A stretch of DNA of 64,000 nucleotides, taken from assembly GCF_947172395.1 (NCBI RefSeq), contig NC_069084.1, forward strand, positions 19,159,418 to 19,223,417. The letters are read 5' to 3'. Positions 34,119 through 44,729 of the stretch are shown one piece after another. Below the pieces are notes generated by a model. It saw only the letters and a program-made list of their open reading frames with translations, was not told the origin of the DNA and did no database searches. How positions within the stretch are numbered: the first letter of the stretch is position 1; every line of letters begins with the position of its first letter. A program made the position numbers and the translations under genes. The stretch comes from Bicyclus anynana (lineage: Eukaryota; Arthropoda; Insecta; Lepidoptera; Nymphalidae).

Positions 34119-34785
34119 TCTATACTAATATTATAAAGAGGTAAAGTTTGTAAGTTTGTAAGTTTGTCACATTTTTTAAATGGGGTAATCTTCGGAACTA
34201 CTGGTCCGATTTTAAAAATTCTTTCACCAGTAGATTGCTACGTTATCGGGGAGTGCTATAGGCTATTTTATATTTCTATCATATTTAACTACTGAGTTAT
34301 CGCGGGTTTTCTCTTATAGGTCGGACTGAAAAACCTCTTAATTCGCATGCGCTGCCTTAACTATTGTGAAAAATTGAAATTAATGTATGGAGACTTTATG
34401 TATCTTTAAAAGTTCTACAAAAAAGTCCGCGACACCGTATATCTATCTATACTAATATTATAAAGAGGTAAAGTTTGTAAGTTTGTAAGTTTGTCACATT
34501 TTTTAAATGGGGTAATCTTCGGAACTACTGGTCCGATTTCAAAAATTCTTTCACCACTAGAATGCTACATTATCGGGGAGTGCTATAGGCTATATTTTAT
34601 ATATTAGTATGATATATATTCGCCGAGTTAACACAGTTTTTGTCATACAGGTCGGACCGAAAATCCTCTTAAGCAGACTTATTCGCATGCGCTGCCTTAA
34701 TCATTGTGTAAAATTTAAATTAATGTATGGAGGCTTTATGTATCTTTAAAAGTTCTACAAAAAAGTCCGCGACACCATATATCTA
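34119..34785 (+). repeat. Two tandem copies of a ~330-bp Helitron-like fragment
   Basis: Both copies begin TCTATACTAATATTATAAAG (34119 and 34446). They continue 'aggtaaagtttgtaagtttgtaagtttgtcac' and end 'aagtccgcgacacc.tatatcta'. Periods are 327 and 340 bases. Neither has a CTAG end; they run directly into the next element. Confidence 0.9.
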
Positions 34786-35221
34786 TCTTCTATATATTAG
34801 CAGATATAGTACCTTTTGTGTTTTAAAAATTATAAATTTTATATACTTAGGTTTGCGTCATTATTTATGCTACTTAACTTAAATCCTTATCAAAATAAAT
34901 TATTTAATAATCACAAGGATATTATGGAGATAAGATTTGCCCTTCATAGTATGTTAATTAGTTAAATAGTTTCGGAGATAATACAAAATTTCTAAAAGAC
35001 ACAGAAATTCCGCTACATGACGCCCCGCGCTTTCAATTACGTAGTTCCCGTTCATGTGTGAATATGGGAATCAAACATAGCCTATGACACTCGCAAATAA
35101 CATAGCTTTCTATTGGTAAACAATCTTTCAAATCGGTCCGTTAGTTCCAAAGATTATAATTTTAGCATAGAAGTCTCTATTTTCCTTTGTCATCGCACCA
35201 CGCTCATAGGGCTGGACCGAT

Positions 35222-35440
35222 TTTTCTAAGGGTAGGGGTAAGGTAGGGAAGGTATAGGGTAGGGTAGGGTAGGGAACAGGTAGGGTAGGGGTTGTGTAAG
35301 GGTAGGGTAGGGGTAAAGGTAGGGTAGGAGTAGGGTGGGATAGGGCAGGGTAGGGGAGTGTATGCCTAGGTTAGGGGTAGGGTAGGGGTAGGGCCTACCC
35401 CTATCCTAGGGGTAGAGAAAGGGAAGATTACGGGTAGGCT
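35222..35440. repeat. GGGTA/GGGGTA minisatellite
   Basis: Irregular runs of (G)GGGTA with single-base variants, many with four or more closely spaced GGG tracts, so G-quadruplex formation is plausible on this strand. The same motif recurs at 36100, 36994 and 42636, always inside the Helitron-like element. Confidence 0.9.
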
Positions 35441-36099
35441 CTCCACTGTGTAGTCGGATTTCTAAGTGCAGCCCACTGTGGAGCCATCTTTAAAAGTCGA
35501 GCGTTCCAAGGTCACGCGTGTTTAAAACGCCCGATTGCATTAAAATGTATTATAGGAGCTATTTAAATATATTTTTTTGTTGGAATTGTTATTAAACAAG
35601 CTAATTTTAATTAATAAATGTAATAATGCAGTAAAAACAAGTAATTTTCAATAAAATATTGAAATCCGAACGCGCGATAGTTGCCCGACTGTCGCACAAA
35701 ACCCGCTATAATTTAAATTTTTACCTTTATTTCTAGATTGTCTTTGGTTTTTTACTTTTTCTATACATTATTTTACTCTACCAAAGAATAAAACACTCCT
35801 AATGTACAAAGATTAAAAAAAAATATGATTTTGAAATCCTCGTCTGTAGACCGCGCTCCTAGAGCGCGGTTTTAAAAACTGTCAGTACTAATCACAGACG
35901 TGTTTTATACAGGTTATGAGTGATTATATGCCATCCTTGTTCTTTTTACTACATGTGAAATAAGTTAGAGTGTGACAAGAATAGGTTAAAACAACAAAAA
36001 AAAGGTCAAAATGATATGAGTATGAAATCAATCTTTAGAAGCTTGATCCACACACAGGTTTTTCAAAATCAATCTTCTCAAGCGTGATGACACACACGA

Positions 36100-36175
36100 G
36101 GGGATGGTACGGGTAGGGTAGAGGTAGGATACAGTTAGGGTACGGGTAGGGTAGGAGTAGGGTAGAGGTAGGAGA
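36100..36175. repeat. GGGTA minisatellite, second block in the first Helitron copy
   Basis: 'gatggtacgggtagggtagaggtaggatacag...gtaggagtagggtagaggtagg'. It is separated from the 35222 block by about 650 bases of non-repetitive sequence. Confidence 0.85.
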
Positions 36176-36993
36176 TCGATACTGAAGCCTATTTTCTATT
36201 TTTTGTCTGTCTGTTTGCCTTTTTTTTGACCGGTCATCACGCTGAAACTACAGAATGAATTTAAATGATACTTAAGACGATTTGAGACCATAATACGTAG
36301 ATAATAGGATACTTTTTGTCGCGAAAACAAAATCAGAAATGGGTGAAGTAAGTTTGTACGGAAAGTCCTTAATTTTTCTAGGTACATTTGTATATGTAAA
36401 ATGATAAGTAGACTAATTATTAGGTATAAGTTATAAAACTTGTAAAATAGAATGTGAAATAGGGGTTGAAAGTTGACATCGATTTTTACGCGGACGAAGT
36501 CGCGGGCGTCCGCTAGTCTTCTATATATTAGCAGATATAGTACCTTTTTTGTTTTTAAAAATTATTTATTTTATATACTTAGGTTTACGTCATTATTTAT
36601 ACAACTAAACTTTAATCCTTATTAAAATAAATTATTTAATAATTACAAGGATATTACGGAGATAAGATTTGCTCTTTACAGTATGTTAATTACTTAAATA
36701 GTTTCGGAGATAATACAAAATTTCTAAAAGCCGCAGAAATTCCGCTATACGACGCCCGGCGCTTTCATTTACGTAGTTCCCGTTCCCGTGTGAATATGGG
36801 GATCAAACATAGCCTATGACACTCGCAAATAACGTAGCTTTCTATTGGTAAAATAATTTTCCAAATCGGTCCAGTAGATCCAGAGATTACCTCCTACAAC
36901 CACACGAACTTTACCTCTTTATATTGTTAGCATAGAAGTCTCTATTTCTCTTGGTCATACCACCACTCTCGAGGGACTGGACCGATTTTGCTA

Positions 36994-37151
36994 AGGGTAG
37001 GAGTAAGATAGAGAAGTTACATGGTAGGGTAGGGTACGGGTAGGGACGCGTAGGGGTAGGGTAGAGGTACGGTAGTGGTAGGGTAGAGGTACGGGTAGAA
37101 TAGGAAAGTGGTAGGGTAGGGGTAGGATAGGCGTGAGATAGTGATAGGGGT
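36994..37151. repeat. GGGTA minisatellite, left of the LINE insertion
   Basis: Irregular GGGTA/GGGGTA units broken at 37151 by the LINE and continuing at 42636. Confidence 0.9.
37143..37151 (+). repeat. Target-site duplication of the CR1-like LINE, left copy
   Basis: GATAGGGGT is repeated exactly at 42636-42644, immediately after the LINE's (ATT)n tail. Confidence 0.88.
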
Positions 37152-37625
37152 GACGTCACGGACGCGATCGGGACGGCTGGGTGTCTACCGTTTTAATTAT
37201 TAAATAAATGTAAATTTTACATATTAAACAATTTTAACGTAATGCAAGTGTGAATGGTGGTTCAGTGAATTAGTGGAAGCGTTATCCTGTACAAATCTGG
37301 CCGGGAAGGGTTGAAAAAGAGAAGAATATCTTCGAAAGCAGCACAGAATTTATAAAAAAAGAGGTCAGTTCAAACATAAAATTGAGTTGAGCGTACCCGC
37401 TTTTTAACTGTTTCTATTCAACACTACCTGTTGGCTACATTTTGAACTACGACGAACTCGTCGCAGTAGGTGTTTGGACGCGACAACACGACACTCGCGA
37501 GCTAAGCGCCACCAAGATAGAACGCCATCTATCGGAAGACAAGGTCATCATCTAGCATCCGACGAATCGGCCCTCTATAGGAAGTCAAATACACCTCCTA
37601 GCATTAATCAATATCAGTTTTCGAT

Positions 37626-38684
37626 ATGAACCATTGCGGAGGTTGTGGAAAATTTATGTCGACAATAGGTGCCGCTACATGTAGTCGCTGCGCTAAATTG
37701 TATCACAAAGCGTGCGTAGGACTTGGTGACAACGCGCAACCAAATGCGCAGTGGGACTGCTCGGAGTGCGTATCGAGGAGGCCGAAAGTCGGTAACGCAA
37801 ATACTCCTGTTAAGATGACAGATAGGCCACCCGTGCAGGCGAATATCATAAAAAATACACCTACGACGACCACATCGAATGTATACAGTGAAATGAAAAA
37901 CCTTGACGACACTCAGTCATTAGACTTGAGCGTCGAAATACGCCTCTTCCGCCAAGAGCTACAAAACCTAAGTAAGGAGATCAAGGAGTTTCGTGCCGAC
38001 CTGTGCGACATACGGGGTGCTATTACAGCGTGCAACCAACGAATGGATGATTTCAATTGTAGACTGACGAACCTGGAGGAAGAAGTCAAAGTCTCATCCC
38101 GTAACAAATGCACGGAAACTACCAAGCTAGAAGAAACGATCTTACAGCTTAAAGCGGATATTGATGATCGGGACCAGGATCTCCTCCAGGGAGATATCGA
38201 AATTTCAAATCTCCCAGAATTAAATGGGGAAAATCCCTATCACACAGCTACTTGTATTGCTACCAAGCTGGGGATTGATCTCGATGAGAGGGATATTGTG
38301 TATGCGGAGAGAGTTGGCAAGAAGACCGAATCCGACGGCGCAGGCCGGGGCCGACGACTTGTGGTGCGGCTGTCGCGACCGAAACTGCGGGATGATTTCC
38401 TTCGTAACGCCCGAACGCGACGTGGCGCCACAACTGAAGGCCTAGGCTTGAACCCTCCCACTAGACGGTTCTACGTAAATGAAAGGTTAACGAAAAAGAA
38501 TAAAGGCCTATTTTATTTGGTTCGGGAAACAGCTAAACAAGCGCGTTGGAAATACACCTGGACTAAGAAAGGAAAAATATATGCGCGCCTGGGAGAGGGA
38601 AAACCGGCGCATCAAATCAAATCGGAATCGGATATAAAACGGGTTTTTGGCGACATTGCAGTTGGGGTGAAAGAAAGGTACTAG
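37626..38684 (+). CDS. LINE ORF1: PHD-like zinc finger and coiled-coil nucleic-acid-binding protein
   Basis: 352 codons. Residues 5-49 have the Cys/His spacing of a PHD finger (CGGC, CSRC, H-x2-C, W-x-C-x2-C). About residues 95-180 are a charged heptad-like coiled coil (LFRQELQNLSKEIKEFRADL...LEEEV). The C-terminal third (EISNLPE...VVRLSRPKLRDDFLRNAR...FYVNERLTKKNK) resembles the single-strand-binding domain of LINE ORF1 proteins, related to the baculovirus FP-like domain. By family knowledge such proteins package element RNA and act as chaperones in retrotransposition. The start ATG 37626 directly precedes the finger. No frame damage. Confidence 0.88.
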   Translation: MNHCGGCGKFMSTIGAATCSRCAKLYHKACVGLGDNAQPNAQWDCSECVSRRPKVGNANTPVKMTDRPPVQANIIKNTPTTTTSNVYSEMKNLDDTQSLDLSVEIRLFRQELQNLSKEIKEFRADLCDIRGAITACNQRMDDFNCRLTNLEEEVKVSSRNKCTETTKLEETILQLKADIDDRDQDLLQGDIEISNLPELNGENPYHTATCIATKLGIDLDERDIVYAERVGKKTESDGAGRGRRLVVRLSRPKLRDDFLRNARTRRGATTEGLGLNPPTRRFYVNERLTKKNKGLFYLVRETAKQARWKYTWTKKGKIYARLGEGKPAHQIKSESDIKRVFGDIAVGVKERY

Positions 38685-39215
38685 AGTATACATTTTTGTT
38701 TCAATACTTAATGGCCCTCTCTATCTCTGTACTACAAATTTGTTTTGTTAACACATATTTTATGTACTATCGTAATTATTGTTTTTTATATATGTTAAGC
38801 ATTATGCACATGCACGTACACAATGTTGTTACAGTATATTTTATATTTCTACTTGTTGGTGATCCACAAAAAATATGTAATGTAAATATCTTCATTGAAC
38901 TTAGAAAAATAGCTACTTTTAAGTTTTCAGTAAGTCATAATAATTTTGAAATAAACATAAACCACTGCGAATGTATTGCGCAAGTGTTTATTGAGGTTGT
39001 AAAGTTTGCTGTCTCGAGTAGTGATGCAGGTTGCAGCTGGAGCGAGTGCGTGTATACTACAGCTCTTGCTATTTCAAAAGTTCTTATTATTAGTCATATA
39101 TTTCGCTACTCTATTATATGTCTTTATGTATATTTATTGCTATTTCCTAGAAAACCTGTTTACTGGCACAAATCCCTCAAGCTGAAAATAAAAATCTTTC
39201 AGGTTTATAAATTAC

Positions 39216-42080
39216 ATGTTAAAAAAAGATAATTCAAAACATTTTAAAATTGGACTGTTTAATGCCGGTTCACTGCGCACTAGACATGAAGAATTTATTG
39301 GAAGTATGTCTGAACTCGCCTGTGATATTATAGCTATTAACGAAACATGGATTCGAGAAGGAGAAGATTTACTCGCTCCTAAGATGCCAGGCTATCGGCT
39401 TCTCCATACACCACGGCCCAGTGATATACTAGGCGGCCGAGGAGGAGGAGTGGGTTTTTACACGAAAAAAGGTCTCCGAATACGAAAATGCGATCCCCCT
39501 AACCTGCTATTTATAGAGCAAATGTGGCTTGAATTAAATACTCATGGAAAGCGTATTATCGTAGGTACAGCATACAGACCCCCATGGCAAGACGTAGTAA
39601 AATTTCTAGACTCCTTGACCCAGTCTATTTCACATTTTGCAGACTATGACAACATGATTATTTTAGGTGACTTTAATATAAACTTACTAAATGAGACAGG
39701 AAATAAGACAAAGCTATTCTATGATTTTATCTATTGTACAAATTTAACTCAACTAGTATCCGAACCAACTCATTTCACAGAGCATAGTGAAACACTTTTA
39801 GACCTAATATGTACAGATGCAAAGGTACGCGATGTCTGTGTCAAGCACATATCTGAATTAGGAAGGCATGCAATAGTTACAGCGACTTTAAATATAAAGA
39901 AAGAAAAAATTAAACCACGTTGGATTATGGCTAGACCTTTAAAGGACATCGACATTAATCTTTTTGACCAACATCTAGACATTACAGCCTGGACAGATAT
40001 AAATGACGTAGGCGACGTAAACAGTATGGTAACATTGTTAAATAACTTCATATGTAACATCTTTGATACCCACGCACCCTGTAAGAAAATTCTGATTAAA
40101 GAGCAAACCCAATATCCATGGATTACTTATACTATCAGATCAATGATGAAACTGAGAAATGATAGTCATTTAAGATATAAGATAACCAAAAAAGATCCAC
40201 ATAAAACTTACTATAAGGAACTGAAGAAAATAGTTTACCAAGCAATAGAGGCAGAAAAAAGTGCCTATTTTAAATACTATATAAATACACACTTAAAAAA
40301 ACCGATAATCTTATGGAAGAATTTTAAAAACATTTTAGATATAAACAAAGAAAGTGAAAAAGAAATCCCCAGTTCCCTAAGAGACCCTGAAATAATAAAC
40401 GGACATTTCTTAGACGTCCCATATAGTACCCCTACAAGTTTATCTAGCTACACCTTTTATGAATTCCATAGGTACGGTTCAGACATGTTTAGCCTAAAAG
40501 CAACCAGTGAAGGAGAAGTTTTAAAAATTATTAAAAGTTTGAAGTCGAATGCAATAGGCACGGACCAAATTTCACTAGAAATGTTATTACTTACCCTTCC
40601 ACAGAGCCTTGGGACTATAACAGCTATAATAAATCGTTCCATTCAGACTTCAACTTTCCCAGATGCGTGGAAAACAGCCATAGTTAAGCCACTGCCGAAA
40701 GTTGACAACCCTACCGTTTTAAAAGATTTACGGCCTATCAGCATCCTACCTTGTCTGTCAAAAATTCTAGAAAAGGTAATATATAATCAAATGACTAAAT
40801 ATGTCGAAGATAAAAATATCCTACCTATTTTGCAATCTGGATTCCGTAAAAACCATAGCACAGCTACTGCTACTGCCGACGTGGTTGACAATATCCTTAC
40901 AGCACAGGATCAAGGGATGGGCACCATGCTACTCCTTCTTGATTTTTCACGCGCTTTTGATTCGATAGACACGCATCTCCTGCTCTCCAAACTTTCGTAT
41001 TACGGTTTCACAAATAACACAATTAGGTGGTTTGATAGTTATTTTAGTGATCGGAAACAATTTGTCAAGATAATTGAGATGAATGGCAATCAGTTGAACT
41101 CCTCGGCGTCACTGGTCCTTAGAGGAGTACCTCAGGGCTCTATCCTGAGTCCCATACTATTTGCACTGTACACCGCGGATATATCACGCTCTATAACTCA
41201 CTGTAAATACCACCTGTACGCAGATGATTTACAGCTGTATTATTCTTTTCGGCCAGCAGATACACAAGAAGCTATACAGAAAATTTCCCAGGATCTTGAA
41301 TGCATTGCAAAATGGTCAGATTTAAACTCACTGAACCTGAATCCTCTTAAAACTAAACTTATGATCTTAGGAACTAAAGGTATAGTAAGTAAAATTGAAT
41401 CCTTTAATGCAAAAATAGAGATCAGAAACGAAACTGTGGAAAGAGTGTACGAAGCTCGTAACCTAGGGGTAATCTTCGATTCGAACCTAAATTTCGAAAA
41501 ACATATAAAAAACGTTGTTCGAAATTGCTTCTACAGGCTTAAAATAATATACAAAATTCGTCGCTATCTAAGCAGTGATTTGAGGATACGCCTATGTGAA
41601 TCTTTGATCCTCTCGAAACTAAACTACGCAGACACAGTCTATGGACCGTGTCTACTAGCAAGATCAGCAAAATTGGTTCAAAGAGTTCAAAACGCCTGTG
41701 CTAGGTTTTGCTTTCTCATACCACCTCGTGCACATGTCAGCCCATACATTAATAACGCTAACATGCTTAACATGGAATCTCGCCGTAAACTCCACTTAGC
41801 GACTATGCTATTTGGAGTAATAGCCACCGAAAAACCAGTCTATTTGCGTTCAAAGATACAATGGGCCCATGAAAATAAAAAACGCGGTGCAAGAGGAGCT
41901 CCTCGAATCTCCATGACGCAACACAGAACAGCCGCCTTTCGAGGTTCATTCAAGTTTTCAGCCAGCAAAGTATGGAATGACCTTCCCCCTCCAGTACGTT
42001 CTCTTAAATCCATAATTGCTTTTAAGAAAACTGTAAAAAAATACTTACTTGAACGACAAAAAACTGAAAATAATGGTTGA
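39216..42080 (+). CDS. LINE ORF2: AP-type endonuclease and reverse transcriptase
   Basis: 954 codons. The endonuclease spans about residues 10-225, with LFNAGSL (Asn16), INETW (Glu43), GTAYRPP, GDFN (Asp152, Asn154) and GRHAI (His218), the expected metal and catalytic positions. The reverse transcriptase is centred on GVPQGSILSPILF and YADDLQLY, with catalytic Asp670/Asp671. The C-terminal region ends YLLERQKTENNG, with no RNase H and no Cys-rich tail obvious. It nicks target DNA and primes cDNA synthesis on the element RNA. The frame is uninterrupted. It is separated from ORF1 by about 530 bases of AT-rich sequence that contains a spurious ORF. Confidence 0.94.
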   Translation: MLKKDNSKHFKIGLFNAGSLRTRHEEFIGSMSELACDIIAINETWIREGEDLLAPKMPGYRLLHTPRPSDILGGRGGGVGFYTKKGLRIRKCDPPNLLFIEQMWLELNTHGKRIIVGTAYRPPWQDVVKFLDSLTQSISHFADYDNMIILGDFNINLLNETGNKTKLFYDFIYCTNLTQLVSEPTHFTEHSETLLDLICTDAKVRDVCVKHISELGRHAIVTATLNIKKEKIKPRWIMARPLKDIDINLFDQHLDITAWTDINDVGDVNSMVTLLNNFICNIFDTHAPCKKILIKEQTQYPWITYTIRSMMKLRNDSHLRYKITKKDPHKTYYKELKKIVYQAIEAEKSAYFKYYINTHLKKPIILWKNFKNILDINKESEKEIPSSLRDPEIINGHFLDVPYSTPTSLSSYTFYEFHRYGSDMFSLKATSEGEVLKIIKSLKSNAIGTDQISLEMLLLTLPQSLGTITAIINRSIQTSTFPDAWKTAIVKPLPKVDNPTVLKDLRPISILPCLSKILEKVIYNQMTKYVEDKNILPILQSGFRKNHSTATATADVVDNILTAQDQGMGTMLLLLDFSRAFDSIDTHLLLSKLSYYGFTNNTIRWFDSYFSDRKQFVKIIEMNGNQLNSSASLVLRGVPQGSILSPILFALYTADISRSITHCKYHLYADDLQLYYSFRPADTQEAIQKISQDLECIAKWSDLNSLNLNPLKTKLMILGTKGIVSKIESFNAKIEIRNETVERVYEARNLGVIFDSNLNFEKHIKNVVRNCFYRLKIIYKIRRYLSSDLRIRLCESLILSKLNYADTVYGPCLLARSAKLVQRVQNACARFCFLIPPRAHVSPYINNANMLNMESRRKLHLATMLFGVIATEKPVYLRSKIQWAHENKKRGARGAPRISMTQHRTAAFRGSFKFSASKVWNDLPPPVRSLKSIIAFKKTVKKYLLERQKTENNG

Positions 42081-42635
42081 AATCTAAATAAGATATTTTA
42101 CAAGAATTTGCCATGGTGAAACTGCTGGTTGTATTTCTTTAAACTCTTTCTTTCATATTTGAATGGATTACATTTTCATTTTATTTAATTTCTTTTTAGG
42201 TTATCGTTTTTTATTTTATAAATTGCATTTGTATGTAGTATTATTAGAAATTTTATATAATGTTTATGATTTTAATCATTTCGATATCCAACCGTTGTCC
42301 CATCGAGTCGTGACGCCACCTGAGGTTGCGCCAGAATACCAGCGCTGCAGCAAACACTGTAGCATTATGCTGAGGCAGCAACCTTTTTTAGCTGATGTAA
42401 TATTGTAATTAGTAGTATATAAGTTAGATTAATAACAATTAGGAGAGACCGCACACCAGGGAACCAAGCTTTGCAAAGTCACCATTCAAGGTGTGTAGTC
42501 TCTTTCTAAAAATTTTTGTTTAATTTTAATTTAGTCTTATGTTTTTGTGTTTTTTTCTCCCTTTTTTTATATTTGGGTAAATTGTTTGTGTACTCAGCTA
42601 AATAAATCATTTATTATTATTATTATTATTATTAG

Positions 42636-42872
42636 ATAGGGGTACGGGTGGGATAGGGGTAGGAAAGGGATAGGGTACGGGGAGGGTAGGGGTAGGATGG
42701 GGGTAGGGGTAGGGTGTAGGTAAGGTAGGGGTAGGGTTGGGGTAGGGTAGGATAGGGGTAGGGTAGGGGTAGGGAGCGGGTAGGGGTAGGGTAGGGTAGA
42801 TGTAGGGGTTGGGTAGGGTAGGGTTGGGGTAGTGGTAGGGTAGGGGTAGGGTAGGGTAGGGGTAGTAGTAAA
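42636..42872. repeat. GGGTA/GGGGTA minisatellite, right of the LINE insertion
   Basis: About 235 bases of irregular GGGTA/GGGGTA units with many adjacent GGG tracts (for example gggtagggtaggg). It continues the block broken at 37151. It begins with the right copy of the target duplication and leads into the Helitron 3' end. Confidence 0.93.
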
Positions 42873-43224
42873 GTTGACATCGAAATTTACGCGGACGAAG
42901 TCGCGGGCGTCCGCTAGTATAAATATAAAATACAAAACACTATACTAATAATTTATAAAAAAAAACTAATAAATAAATGAGAGAATTTAAAATGACGTAC
43001 TTTAATCAATATATTTATTTCAAAAAAATACAACCGACTTCAAAACATTAATGTATCCACAAAACCAAAAAGGGATTAATTTATTCTACGAAATCATTAT
43101 AATATTTTCTATGATTTTGATGTCAGTGCCAAGCCACTGATCAATTAATTCAAGACCTATCATAAAGAATTTTGTTTCTCAGACACTTGGTTTTTTCAGT
43201 AACGTAGTGTAGTAGTGCATTATT

Positions 43225-43260
43225 CGCTTCGCTCGTCGCTCCGCTCGTCGCTCCGCTCGT
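43225..43260. repeat. Short GC-rich 12-bp tandem repeat
   Basis: About three units of 'gctcgtcgctcc' in otherwise AT-rich DNA. No gene context. Confidence 0.8.
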
Positions 43261-43844
43261 GGAGGAACCGAAGGCTTACTTACACGTGTAGCAACTAGAG
43301 TTTCAGTGCTAGAGCGCTGAATCAACAAAACGCGAAATGTAATTAATAATAAATATACATATGTAATCTCTTTTAATTAAATTTAATAATAATATATAAT
43401 AATTATAAGTCAAAAGAAGTTTTCTTCTCGACACCCCTGCGTCGGCAAACGTAAGTGGCGAGCCGTGGAGATATTGCAAACTTCGCGACGTCTTGTCGCC
43501 TCGATACACTATCAAGTTTTACCGGGATCAGTGCCTTGTAGGAGTTTCAATGTTTTCATACTGCGACGATCGCGTTAACGTAATCGCGAATTTATAAGGA
43601 ATTGAAAAATCTAGTGGCACTACTGCACAACTGTTTTTGTATGAAAACATTGAAAACGTGTAGCAGAGAGGATTCCAGGAACAGAATCACTTCCGGAAGG
43701 AAATATGTTCATGTACATGCGCTGAATATTTCAGTGTCCTATTTATATTCTGTATATCTTTAAGTAGTAGGTAGTAGTCTTTTTTTTTTTAGTAGAATTA
43801 ATTTTTAGTCAAAATTTTCGAAACTACGTTAGGCGTAAATTAGA

Positions 43845-44372
43845 TATGTCCGACTTAGAGAATAAATATAAAGCTCTCCACTTAGTCCCAGATTTTGACG
43901 AGAACTCCAAAATTTTAGCAAAATTCATAAAATTATGTGATTTAGCTAGTCGCGCAATACGGTAGCGGACATGAAATTAATAATTTAGGACTAATTAATG
44001 GCAAAATTTCTGGTCCGGCCGTTCATCTCTTATATTCCAATGGCATACCTACCGATTGAGCAGGTATTTGAAAGACACTTATTAACAATTTTAATGACCA
44101 ACGGAACGAAATAGTTGTATATAATGATTTATATTTATTATATATATAGAGTCAAGGCTCTAAAACGTATTAGGAGTTTTATGAATCCTGTCAAAATCTT
44201 TTCAGTACCATAATGACTTGTCTCACTACATGACACCTTGCAAACTACTGTAGAAGCTAAGCGAGATTTGTATAAAAGCTCACCCTGCAAGCCTATCTTA
44301 CTTACGCAACAGATGCATGCGCCCTGATAGGATAGAAAAAGCTCTCGATTTCGTCCACGAGGAATCTGACAC
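43845..44372 (+). pseudogene. Decayed gag remnant of an LTR retrotransposon (gypsy-like)
   Basis: From ATG 43845 the frame reads an N-terminal gag-like stretch (KFIKLCDLASRAI) and then stops. Further pieces in shifting frames include INGKISGPAVHLL, LINNFNDQRNE, EFYESCQNLFSTI and RCMRPDRIEKALDFV, all characteristic of insect gypsy-type gag. Several stops and frameshifts, and no LTRs, protease or pol nearby. It is a dead, partial copy with no coding capacity. Confidence 0.7.
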
Positions 44373-44400
44373 TAGTTAAGGTTCCTTTACTTGTTCTAAA

Positions 44401-44634
44401 CTAGCAGACGCCCGCGACTTCGTCCGCGTGGAATTCAGTTTTTCACAAATCCCGCGGGAACCATGGATTTTTCCGGGATGAAAGTAGTCTATGTGTTCCA
44501 GAATAAATCCAGAATAAAATCTATTTCCATTCCAAATTTCAGCCAAATCGCTTCAGTAGCCGCAGCTAAAGAGGCAGTAAAAGAGAAACAAACATACTTA
44601 CACACAAACTTTCGCCTTTATAATATTAGTGTGA
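44401..44634 (-). mobile_element. Helitron-like element, complete, reverse
   Basis: The plus strand starts CTAGCAGACGCCCGCGACTT and ends 'cctttataatattagtgtga'. It is the uninterrupted counterpart of 31246-31839. Confidence 0.85.
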
Positions 44635-44729
44635 TGTGATAAATTCAGACGTCGAGACAGTGGCTTGTTTACTTTGCCTATTTTAGTATTATATTGTGTT
44701 TAGGCATAATACTCGTATAATACTAAAAT

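Larger units (their letters stand above)
34786..36516 (+). mobile_element. Helitron-like element, first of a head-to-tail pair, with G-rich minisatellite
   Basis: It starts TCTTCTATATATTAGCAGAT after an A and ends 'gtcgcgggcgtccgCTAG'. The next copy starts at once with the same 5' string. The interior has 'gacgccccgcgctttcaattacgtagttccc' and GGGTA-type minisatellite at 35222-35440 and 36100-36175. No Rep/helicase coding sequence, so it is non-autonomous. Confidence 0.85.
37152..42635 (+). mobile_element. Full-length non-LTR retrotransposon (CR1-like/jockey group), apparently intact
   Basis: A 5.48-kb element between exact 9-bp GATAGGGGT repeats. It has a GC-rich 5' start (gacgtcacggacgcgatcgg), a 5' UTR to 37625, ORF1 (PHD-like finger and coiled coil), a spacer, ORF2 (endonuclease plus reverse transcriptase), a 3' UTR containing 'gtagcattatgctgaggcagc', and an (ATT)n tail at 42612-42635. 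Both ORFs are uninterrupted, which with the exact target duplication indicates a recent insertion. Clade assignment rests on ORF1 type, lack of RNase H and the microsatellite tail; Daphne or another jockey-group clade is possible. Confidence 0.9.
36517..42917 (+). mobile_element. Helitron-like element, second of the head-to-tail pair, interrupted by a full LINE
   Basis: 5' TCTTCTATATATTAGCAGAT (36517) and 3' 'gtcgcgggcgtccgCTAG' (42914-42917). Without the 5.5-kb LINE and one copy of its target duplication it would be about 908 bases. It joins the preceding copy directly, CTAG against TC, with no host base between, as in a rolling-circle concatemer. Confidence 0.85.

Noticed and set aside
36911..37159. 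Pro/Tyr/Leu-rich repeat ORFs (also 42594-42935)
   Set aside because: They are translations of the GGGTA minisatellite, not proteins.
38696..39232. 178-codon ORF between the LINE ORFs
   Set aside because: It is AT-rich, mostly hydrophobic and motif-free, and occupies the inter-ORF spacer; most likely chance.
35222..42872. GGGTA arrays as telomeric or interstitial telomere sequence
   Set aside because: The insect telomere repeat is TTAGG. These units are irregular GGGTA/GGGGTA and lie inside Helitron-like termini, not at a chromosome end.
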